A stretch of 12,342 bases of DNA from the NCBI GenBank assembly GCA_035286365.1, contig DATHJZ010000299.1, positions 1 through 12,342 of the forward strand. Reading direction: 5' to 3'. The notes under the pieces were generated by a model. It had not been told where the DNA came from. It did not search any database and saw nothing but the letters and a program-made list of their open reading frames with translations. The stretch comes from CADEED01 sp035286365. GTDB taxonomy: Bacteria > Pseudomonadota > Gammaproteobacteria > Steroidobacterales > Steroidobacteraceae. A program made the position numbers and the translations under genes. This document shows positions 6,997-12,342 of the stretch, in pieces (position 1 is the first letter of the stretch; every line of letters begins with the position of its first letter).

Positions 6997-7020
6997 GAAC
7001 TATTTTCCCGCGCTCGTTAC
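6997..7020 (+). promoter_or_regulatory. Predicted ECF promoter of the translocator operon (GAAC-N15-GTTAC)
   Basis: GAAC at 6997-7000 and GTTAC at 7016-7020 are separated by 15 bases, and CGTTACT (7015-7021) is identical to the downstream block of the promoter at 11759. A start near 7027 would give a leader of about 30 bases before the ATG at 7058. It begins ten bases after the sigma factor stop, so the operon can be transcribed apart from the sigma gene. Confidence 0.65.
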
Positions 7021-7057
7021 TAGTGCGGGACGGAACTAACTAATAGGAACTTCCCAG

Positions 7058-7333
7058 ATGGCCACCTCGAAAATTCTGACCCAGGAACAGATGGACGCGA
7101 GCCTGCGCGAGAGCCAGGCCGCTCTCGAACGCGCTCGCAGAGTCCTCGCCGACTCGCGCGCCCGTCGCGCCAAAGACGGTGTCACACCGGAAAAACTCCA
7201 GCGCACCATCGAGCAGATGTCGCCGCGTGCCCGCACGTGGATCAACTCGCTCGTCTCGGCCGCGATGGCGAAAGCCATGGATACGAAATCCAGCTCGGCC
7301 AGGGCGCCGCGCAAATCGCGCAGCATGGTCTGA
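7058..7333 (+). CDS. Small basic helical protein, possible LcrG/PcrG-like tip-protein partner
   Basis: This 91-aa protein is mostly charged helix (about 8-39), followed by GVTPEKLQRTI (41-51), a second helix to about 73, and a basic Ser/Arg-rich tail. LcrG-family proteins are also about 95 aa, with an N-terminal helix, a GLTPE-like turn and a basic end, and the gene lies directly upstream of the tip gene lcrV. Here the next gene is the tip or filament candidate, 29 bases on. LcrG binds LcrV in the cytosol and helps block early secretion. The likeness is weak and partly from gene order, so this is a lead only. AGGAA at 7045-7049 serves the ATG at 7058. It is the first gene after the predicted promoter. 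Confidence 0.55.
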   Translation: MATSKILTQEQMDASLRESQAALERARRVLADSRARRAKDGVTPEKLQRTIEQMSPRARTWINSLVSAAMAKAMDTKSSSARAPRKSRSMV

Positions 7334-7362
7334 AGCGCTGCACTCATTCTCAGGAGATTTAA

Positions 7363-8598
7363 ATGACGACCAGTATTGATGTCACCAAGAACGCCCAGTA
7401 CACCGCGCTCAAGGACTCGTACGACAAGGGTATCGACAAGAACCAGCAGGTCGAGGACCTGTGGAAGGACTTGAACGACACCCAGGACACACTCCGCTAT
7501 ACCTCGTGCCCCTCGCCCGAGGCGGACAAGCTGAGCCAGCGTTATCAGGACGACATGGACAAGATCAGCTCGCCGGGCCTCGATCCCGATGGCTCGATCC
7601 GCACCCAGATCGTCAGCGGGCAGGACCCCGTCGCGATGATGAAGGATCAGGAAACCAAGGCGCTGTCCGCGCTGTCCAGCGTGCTGCTCGGCAAGGACGA
7701 TTTGGACAAGGCTAACAAGGATGCGCAGCAGATGCCGCCGAGCCCGCCGCCGCCCATCAACATCACCGTCAACAACTACGGCCATCACGGCGCTCATGGT
7801 CGTCACGGCCGGCACCACGGCTCGCTTACCCCGGGCGATGAGCCGGGCACGACGCGAGGCACCCACTCGAGGGGCGGTACTTCCGGCGGCGGCAGCGCCA
7901 GCGGTAGCGGAAACGTCCCAAGCGGCGGCAGCGCCAGCGGTAGCGGCACCATCCCGGGCGGCGGCGGCACCAACGGTGGCAGCAGCGTCCCGGGCGGCAC
8001 CAGCGTCCCGGGCGGCAGCAACACCACCGGCACCGGCGGCACCGGCGGCGCGTCGGGCCCCGCGGGAGTCCCGGTCAACGGCGGCAGCGAAGTCACGGGT
8101 GGGGCCAAGCCCCTCGACTTCGACTCGGAAGACGTCGAGACGCGCGCGTCGTTCGTGCTGATGACCTGCGGCCAGAATGCCGATGGCGTCGCGAACGGCT
8201 ACATGGACATTCTCGACGACGGTACGGCAACGCAGAAGCAGTGCAACGACCTCGAGTCGGCCGTGCGCGCCAAGAAGCCAGGCGGCACCTCGTCCGACGC
8301 GACGGGCACGATCAGTCAGGACATGATCAACCAGGCGAAGGCCCTGGGCGTGACGCTGCCGGACGACATGGCCAACTTGACGCCGGACAAGAATGGCGAC
8401 TTCTCGATCAAGCAGTCCGATTTCGACACGTTCCTCAACAATATCCAGGGCCAGTCGAGCGACGTCACCACGGGCAATCAGGAGCTGACGATCAAGCTGA
8501 ACAAGATGATCGACCTCAGCGAGCAGTCCAAGCAGTTCGAGACCAGCAAAGAGTCCTCGTTGCAGAGCCTGCGCATGTCGGTCGCGCGCGGCGGCTAA
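7363..8598 (+). CDS. Probable T3S hydrophilic translocator / needle-tip or filament protein with low-complexity insert
   Basis: This 411-aa protein has no signal peptide and no TM. The N-terminal part (1-124) is hydrophilic and helical. Then come a proline run (125-131), NITVNNYG (133-140), a His-rich stretch HHGAHGRHGRHHG (141-153), and a Gly/Ser/Thr/Pro-rich region to about 249. A folded C-terminal domain (about 250-365) ends in a predicted coiled coil (about 373-408). A long C-terminal helix and position just before the chaperone-sctE-sctB block are what tip (LcrV) or filament (EspA/Bsp22/SseB) proteins show, and no other gene here fills that role. I do not see clear sequence identity to a named family, and an early secreted effector is the main alternative. 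AGGAG at 7352-7356 gives a good ribosome site for the ATG at 7363. Confidence 0.6.
   Translation: MTTSIDVTKNAQYTALKDSYDKGIDKNQQVEDLWKDLNDTQDTLRYTSCPSPEADKLSQRYQDDMDKISSPGLDPDGSIRTQIVSGQDPVAMMKDQETKALSALSSVLLGKDDLDKANKDAQQMPPSPPPPINITVNNYGHHGAHGRHGRHHGSLTPGDEPGTTRGTHSRGGTSGGGSASGSGNVPSGGSASGSGTIPGGGGTNGGSSVPGGTSVPGGSNTTGTGGTGGASGPAGVPVNGGSEVTGGAKPLDFDSEDVETRASFVLMTCGQNADGVANGYMDILDDGTATQKQCNDLESAVRAKKPGGTSSDATGTISQDMINQAKALGVTLPDDMANLTPDKNGDFSIKQSDFDTFLNNIQGQSSDVTTGNQELTIKLNKMIDLSEQSKQFETSKESSLQSLRMSVARGG
7887..8017 (+). repeat. Short tandem coding repeats in the tip-candidate gene
   Basis: A 24-base unit occurs exactly at 7887-7910 and 7923-7946 (36-base period, encoding GGSASGSG plus a four-residue spacer). 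A 16-base unit occurs at 7984-7999 and 8002-8017 (18-base period, encoding SVPGG). All keep the frame, so the region can grow or shrink in whole codons. Confidence 0.8.
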
Positions 8599-8610
8599 CA
8601 GAGTCGTGAC

Positions 8611-9081
8611 ATGACGGAAACGACGCGTGACATCGGCGATCTCGTCCAGGAAGTTGCGGACTTCATGTTCGCCGGCGGGACCGTTGCAGACATGTATGGC
8701 CTGGAGCCCGAGGAACTGGAGCCGATGTATGCACTCGGCTTCAGCCTCTACAACCAGGCGCGGTGGAGCGAGGCGCTGAGGGTATTCAGCCACCTCACGT
8801 TCCACAGCCATCTGGAGCAACGCTTCCACGTAGGGAGAGCGGCTTGCCTGCAGATGCTGAAGCAGCACGAAGATGCGCTGCGCGCCTTTGGACTGGCCTA
8901 TCTGCTCGACGCGGAAGATCCGTCGGTGTCTCTTCACATTGCCGAGTGCCTCATCGCGCTCGGCAAGAAGGAAGACGCACGCGGTGTGCTCGAAAACGTC
9001 GCGGAGCTCACGCAGGGCAAAGCGGAATTCGAGCAGATCGGTAAACGGGGGGCCGCATTGGTGGCCCTGCTCGGACATTAG
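8611..9081 (+). CDS. T3S translocator chaperone 1 (SycD/LcrH/PcrH family, TPR)
   Basis: This 156-aa protein has the SycD plan: an N-terminal helix (about 8-30) and three TPRs at about 38-67 (ALGFSLYNQARWSEALRVF), 69-102 (HVGRAACLQMLKQHEDALRAF) and 104-134 (LHIAECLIALGKKEDARGVL). Class II chaperones of this kind bind both hydrophobic translocators in the cytosol through a P/V-x-L-x-x-P peptide held in the concave TPR face. The gene directly precedes sctE, the usual place. Both translocators in this window carry such a peptide (sctE 69-74; sctB 66-71). Its ATG is 12 bases after the previous stop with only a weak ribosome site, so it probably depends on coupling. A second SycD-like gene follows sctB. 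Confidence 0.92.
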   Translation: MTETTRDIGDLVQEVADFMFAGGTVADMYGLEPEELEPMYALGFSLYNQARWSEALRVFSHLTFHSHLEQRFHVGRAACLQMLKQHEDALRAFGLAYLLDAEDPSVSLHIAECLIALGKKEDARGVLENVAELTQGKAEFEQIGKRGAALVALLGH

Positions 9082-9090
9082 GAGCACGCG

Positions 9091-10209
9091 ATGGTAGATG
9101 GAACCCGCGACACCCAGTACCGCATGCCTGCATCTGCACCCAGCATGGGTGGAGCGCAGCCGAAGCCGGACGTGACCGCGCCGAAAGGCGCGGGCACGAT
9201 CGGGTCGTTCAACGATGTGTCGGACCTGCCGCCCTTCCCGTCTCTCCAGGACGGCGACGGCTCGCCCCGCTATGGCAGCGCGCCTCACGGTGCGCCACGG
9301 CTCTCAGTTCCGAAGCGCCAGCTGAGCTCGACTCAGATGGCGATGGACGTGTCGGCACTGCTCTCCCGGATAGACGACGTTCAGTCGAGCACGGAAGAGA
9401 ACGGCCTGCAGACCACGCAGCAGCAGAGAAAGGAGTCGTTCCAGAGATCGAACGAGGCGATCGCCAAGTCGGCGAAGAAACTCGCGGACGCGAAGCACAA
9501 GCAAAAGATCCTCGGGCCGCTGGCGACCATCGGCAAGATTTTCGCCAGCATCGCGGCCATCGCATTGACCGTCGTCACGGCCGGCACCGCGGCGCCGCTC
9601 GCCATCGCGATGATCACCTACACGGTGATCGATACGGCGTGCACGATCGCGAATGCAATCAGTCAGGCCGCGGGCGGACCCGCGCTGGATCTGGGAAGCC
9701 TGCTGGGGGATGCATTCAAGGAAATCGCGAAAGCCTTCGGAGCAAGCGACAAGACCGCCGCGGACTTCGGCAAGTGGGCTTCCTTCGCGGTGCAGGCAGC
9801 GATTGCGATCCTGACCATAGCGGTCAGCATCAAGGGCATCGTCTCGCTCGTGAAGGGCACGGCCACTGCCGTCGGAAGCCTCGGAGCAAAGCTGAGCACG
9901 ACGGCCTTCAGGGCGACGAAGGCTACTGGAATCGCCGCGCAATTCGTCGGCGGCGCGGCCACCGCGTCCTCCGGCGGTCTCGGCATCGCCACCGCGGTCG
10001 ACACTTACGACGCCTCTCAAGACGACGCAGACAAAGCTCAGTCCGACGCGGCCAGCACCGCGCTCCAGGAGATCATCCGCAACACGCTGGATCGGCTGAC
10101 GCTGCTGGCGAAGGACATGGGCCAGGGCATGCAGTCCGCCGCGGAAGAGATTTCCAGCATCGGCCGGACCGGCATGGCCGTCGCCGGCGGCAACGTATCC
10201 ATGGTTTAG
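9091..10209 (+). CDS. sctE: T3S translocon pore protein SctE (YopB/PopB/BopB family)
   Basis: This 372-aa protein matches the YopB/SipB class of major translocators. An N-terminal secretion and chaperone-binding region contains PRLSVP (69-74), fitting the PxLxxP motif bound by SycD-type chaperones. A coiled coil lies at about 80-135. Two hydrophobic segments follow: a long hairpin-like one at about 143-190 and another at about 229-255, with a Gly/Ala-rich stretch after them. The C-terminal part is amphipathic helix. SctE inserts in the host membrane and forms the pore with SctB. The ribosome site AGGAG overlaps the chaperone's stop (9080-9084). Residues 303-317 (VDTYDASQDDADKAQ) closely match a segment of SctB. 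Length is in the usual 370-400 range. Confidence 0.9.
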   Translation: MVDGTRDTQYRMPASAPSMGGAQPKPDVTAPKGAGTIGSFNDVSDLPPFPSLQDGDGSPRYGSAPHGAPRLSVPKRQLSSTQMAMDVSALLSRIDDVQSSTEENGLQTTQQQRKESFQRSNEAIAKSAKKLADAKHKQKILGPLATIGKIFASIAAIALTVVTAGTAAPLAIAMITYTVIDTACTIANAISQAAGGPALDLGSLLGDAFKEIAKAFGASDKTAADFGKWASFAVQAAIAILTIAVSIKGIVSLVKGTATAVGSLGAKLSTTAFRATKATGIAAQFVGGAATASSGGLGIATAVDTYDASQDDADKAQSDAASTALQEIIRNTLDRLTLLAKDMGQGMQSAAEEISSIGRTGMAVAGGNVSMV

Positions 10210-10228
10210 CGACAAGGACCTCACTCTC

Positions 10229-11269
10229 ATGACCATTCAATTTTCACCTAACCACCCGACCAGCCTGCCGGATCATCACCGGCCGGAAGAGACGAACGCC
10301 GGTCACGTGCGCCACGATGGCGCGGACAGCGTGCACTCCCAACATCCAGCCGGCTGGCGCGACATGCCGCCGGACGACTGGAGTCATGCCTCGCCGCATC
10401 AGCGCAGTCATGTGGAAGGTCAAGTGCCGCTTCCTCCTCCGCCACACGGGGAAGGCAAGCCGGAGACGCGCAAGCACCTGGCCGAGAAGTTCAACCTGAT
10501 CGTCACCAAGGAAGCCGACACCCATCGCAATGAGAAGGCGGGTCCCCAGGACGACGCGACCCAGGCCCGCGACTCGACCCGCGCCGACGGCCAAAGCCAG
10601 AATGCCAACAGCGGCAATGCCAGCGGCGAGACGAAGCCGAATCGTCATTTCAACGTCGAAGACGCACTGGCGCTGCTGGTGAAAGTCTCGGGTGAGGACT
10701 TCAAGATGTACAACTCGCAGACCCAGGCAGCCGCGAACGAGAAAGTGCAGCGCCTGGAAGGCCAGGCCAAGGACACCGCGGACGCTGGCAAGGAGCGCGA
10801 GATCGGCAGCATCGCCGCCGCTTCGGCGACGGCGCTTGCGGGCGTCGTTTCGGTCGTGGGCGCGGGCATCTCCGGCGCTTCAGCGGTGAAAGCGGACATC
10901 GCAGTCAACAGCCTCAAGCAGATGGACCCGGTGACCAACACGCTCAAGGACATGGACATGTCGACCAAGGTCCAGCAGTTCGCCAACCTGACAGCGCGCT
11001 CGAACGCGGTCAGCCAGGGCCTTTCGGCTGGCGGCTCTGCCGCCCAGGGTGGCATGAACGTCATGCAGGGCGTCGACGACTACGACGCCAGCCTGGACGA
11101 TGCCGACAAGACCCAGGAAGAGGCTGCCGCCTCGGCGGACGACGCGTTACACGACAACGCGCAGAACGCGAAACAGCAGTATCAGCAGGTCATGCAGGAC
11201 TTCGTCGATAGAGAGAAGACCATCGAGCAGACCCGCAGCCAGACGGATATGGCCATCGCGCACGCCTGA
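10229..11269 (+). CDS. sctB: T3S translocon pore protein SctB (YopD/PopD/BopD family)
   Basis: This 346-aa protein follows sctE by 19 bases and has the minor-translocator plan. A long hydrophilic N-terminus (1-140), rich in His, Pro and Asp, holds VPLPPP (66-71), a fit to the V/P-x-L-x-x-P chaperone-binding peptide. Residues 142-190 are amphipathic helix, one hydrophobic segment lies at about 193-220 (SIAAASATALAGVVSVVGAG at 194-213), and the rest is charged helix with a coiled-coil end (about 296-335). YopD-type proteins have one TM against two in YopB, as seen here. Residues 282-296 (VDDYDASLDDADKTQ) match SctE. A moderate ribosome site, AAGGA, sits 10 bases before the ATG. Assignment rests on position, topology and the chaperone motif, more than on direct identity. 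Confidence 0.85.
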   Translation: MTIQFSPNHPTSLPDHHRPEETNAGHVRHDGADSVHSQHPAGWRDMPPDDWSHASPHQRSHVEGQVPLPPPPHGEGKPETRKHLAEKFNLIVTKEADTHRNEKAGPQDDATQARDSTRADGQSQNANSGNASGETKPNRHFNVEDALALLVKVSGEDFKMYNSQTQAAANEKVQRLEGQAKDTADAGKEREIGSIAAASATALAGVVSVVGAGISGASAVKADIAVNSLKQMDPVTNTLKDMDMSTKVQQFANLTARSNAVSQGLSAGGSAAQGGMNVMQGVDDYDASLDDADKTQEEAAASADDALHDNAQNAKQQYQQVMQDFVDREKTIEQTRSQTDMAIAHA

Positions 11270-11279
11270 GGAAATCACG

Positions 11280-11672
11280 ATGAAAACTTCTCTCGAGACT
11301 CTTTCGACGGACGAGCTGGACGAGTTGCATCGTGCAGCTCACGGCGCCTATCTGCAGGGCCGATACGACGAGGCCGTTCGCTACTTCTGGTTCATCTCGC
11401 TGCATGCGCCGACGGATGTTCGTTATCTGAAGGGACTTGGCGCGGCGTTGTTCATGTCCAGGTCCTTCTCCGAAGCCTCGGTGGCCTACTACCAGCTGCT
11501 ACGGATCGCGATGAAGGATCCGGAAGTGAACTGCATGCTCGGCCACACGCTGGTGATGCTCGGCGACCGCGACAGTGGCAGGAAACACCTGCAGTACTCG
11601 TTGCGACTGCCGGGCGGCGACGCGAGTATGGCCGCGCGGGCCCGCGCGCTGCTTGAGCTCCTCGGCACCTGA
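11280..11672 (+). CDS. T3S chaperone 2 (SycD-like TPR protein)
   Basis: This 130-aa protein has three TPR-like repeats at about 15-44 (AAHGAYLQGRYDEAVRYF), 46-78 (LGAALFMSRSFSEASVAYY) and 81-110 (LGHTLVMLGDRDSGRKHL), as in the SycD/LcrH family but with a shorter N-terminus than chaperone 1. The two chaperones are clearly diverged, so they may serve different clients: one for sctE and one for sctB, or one for the tip protein. Two chaperones flanking a translocator pair are known in other T3S loci. GAGGAA, overlapping the sctB stop (TGAGGAAA), gives a ribosome site seven bases before the ATG at 11280. It is the last gene before a strong terminator. Confidence 0.88.
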   Translation: MKTSLETLSTDELDELHRAAHGAYLQGRYDEAVRYFWFISLHAPTDVRYLKGLGAALFMSRSFSEASVAYYQLLRIAMKDPEVNCMLGHTLVMLGDRDSGRKHLQYSLRLPGGDASMAARARALLELLGT

Positions 11673-11704
11673 ACCCTCCAGGCCCTCGATCATCCTGCTC
11701 AATG

Positions 11705-11733
11705 GCCGGGAAAGTTCGCTTTTCCGGCTTTTT
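11705..11733 (+). terminator. Rho-independent terminator with TTCG loop
   Basis: GCCGGGAAAG (11705-11714) pairs with CTTTTCCGGC (11719-11728) as a ten-pair stem with one G-T wobble. The loop is TTCG, and TTTTT (11729-11733) follows. It lies 32 bases after chaperone 2 and would end the translocator operon. Confidence 0.92.
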
Positions 11734-11758
11734 CCATTCCCCGCGAACCCGTTCCACG

Positions 11759-11782
11759 GAACCTCTTCACTCCGGGCGTTAC
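11759..11782 (+). promoter_or_regulatory. Predicted ECF promoter of the 170-aa gene (GAAC-N15-GTTAC)
   Basis: GAAC (11759-11762) and GTTAC (11778-11782) are 15 bases apart, with CGTTACT identical to the promoter at 6997. The upstream block lies in a small dyad, GTTCC-AC-GGAAC (11751-11762). A start near 11789 would fall 24 bases before the ATG. It sits after a terminator, so this gene needs its own promoter. Confidence 0.65.
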
Positions 11783-11785
11783 TGA

Positions 11786-11805
11786 CTCCTCGGGTACCCG
11801 AGGAG
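11786..11805 (+). promoter_or_regulatory. Perfect 20-base palindrome containing the ribosome binding site
   Basis: CTCCTCGGGTACCCGAGGAG is a perfect palindrome. Its right arm holds AGGAG, seven bases before the ATG at 11813, and its left arm holds the matching CTCCT. As RNA it can fold as eight pairs with a four-base loop and hide the ribosome site; as DNA it could be an operator at the transcription start. Confidence 0.7.
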
Positions 11806-11812
11806 ACCTGAT

Positions 11813-12325
11813 ATGACCATTGAGACCCGTCCCCATCCCAACGAGACTCCAGGGGGCGATTTCTCGGACGCCCTTCGCGCCAATCTGCTGCAACTCGTCC
11901 ACGCGCGGTTCGGCGAACGCATTGCCGAAATGGTGTCCCGATCGCTCGGCGACGCGCCCATCACGGCGCGCGACGCGCAAGCCATTCTGCGTGCGGCGGC
12001 GAAATTGTCCGACGCACGCGAGCGCGCCTACACCTCAGCGGGAGTCAAGCCTGCGGACTTCGTCTGGGCACAGCGCGACCGGCCTCGTGCGCCGGACGCC
12101 CGACACCGCCGTCTGCTCGACTTCTGCGCCGAAGTCATTCGCAAACGGACCGCGCGTCCGGCCGATCCCGCTCGCGTTGCCAGGGCTGCCGAACTACTGC
12201 ACGACAGCGTGCGGGCCTATCTAGAGAAGCGCGGCCGCTGGCCGATCCTCGATACGAGCGAGCTCGAATTGCATGGCAAGCCCGTCGCCCTGACGCTGGC
12301 GTCCTGGACAGCGACGGACGTCTGA
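11813..12325 (+). CDS. Uncharacterised 170-aa protein, candidate member of the T3S regulon
   Basis: I do not recognise this protein. It is soluble by appearance, mostly helical and rich in Ala and Arg, with no signal peptide or TM. A helical N-terminal half (about 18-70) runs into a basic middle (about 85-130, with several Arg/Pro/Asp segments) and a shorter end (GRWPILDTSELELHGKPVAL, about 141-160) that looks like strands. The ATG at 11813 has AGGAG seven bases upstream. It is alone in its unit here: a terminator precedes it and the window ends 17 bases after its stop. It shares the GAAC-N15-GTTAC promoter with the translocator operon, which suggests a T3S role such as regulator, chaperone or secreted protein. 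That role is inference only. Confidence 0.8.
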   Translation: MTIETRPHPNETPGGDFSDALRANLLQLVHARFGERIAEMVSRSLGDAPITARDAQAILRAAAKLSDARERAYTSAGVKPADFVWAQRDRPRAPDARHRRLLDFCAEVIRKRTARPADPARVARAAELLHDSVRAYLEKRGRWPILDTSELELHGKPVALTLASWTATDV

Positions 12326-12342
12326 GGGAACTGTCCAGCCCG

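Noticed and set aside
7036..9288. A 750-codon open frame on the minus strand opposite the tip candidate and chaperone 1
   Set aside because: It lies antisense to genes with clear families, good ribosome sites and operon spacing, and its Arg/Val/Leu/His-rich product looks like a GC-rich complement with no domain.
1..12342. CRISPR arrays, tRNA or rRNA genes, insertion sequences, attachment sites
   Set aside because: I saw no regularly spaced repeats, tRNA-like folds, transposase motifs or terminal inverted repeats.

Overview
This is a GC-rich window that carries part of a type III secretion (T3S) locus of the Ysc/Psc/Bsc kind. That points to a member of the Pseudomonadota, with no finer placement possible from sequence alone. 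Recognisable T3S parts are the inner-membrane ring protein SctD, a YscE-like needle co-chaperone, the needle protein SctF, the hydrophobic translocators SctE (YopB-like) and SctB (YopD-like), two SycD/LcrH-type TPR chaperones, a probable tip or filament protein, and a possible LcrG-like partner. No secreted effector, export gate or ATPase gene lies in the window.

Layout. Minus strand, right to left: a hydantoinase/oxoprolinase-family gene (4515-6062) with no obvious T3S role, a 184-base gap holding two predicted promoters, then a tight operon of sctD (2996-4330), a yscE-like gene (2614-2982), sctF (2532-2804), an RsbW/SpoIIAB-type anti-sigma ATPase (2083-2517), a two-TM periplasmic sensor protein (1433-2086) and a large membrane protein that leaves the window at its left edge (1-1436). 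The last three are joined by ATGA overlaps. Plus strand, left to right: an ECF sigma factor (6363-6986), then a small LcrG-like gene (7058-7333), a tip or filament candidate with a His-rich and Gly-rich centre (7363-8598), chaperone 1 (8611-9081), sctE (9091-10209), sctB (10229-11269), chaperone 2 (11280-11672), a strong UUCG-loop terminator, and an unrecognised 170-aa gene (11813-12325).

How the parts fit. A bipartite motif, GAAC-N15/16-GTTAC, lies upstream of the translocator operon, upstream of the 170-aa gene, and twice in tandem upstream of sctD. It looks like an ECF promoter, and the ECF sigma factor encoded in the middle of the locus is the natural candidate to read it. The anti-sigma ATPase and membrane sensors at the end of the sctD operon suggest a partner-switching circuit like the Btr system that controls T3S in Bordetella; the expected PP2C phosphatase and STAS antagonist are not in the window. 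The 170-aa gene shares the promoter motif, so it is a candidate new member of this regulon.
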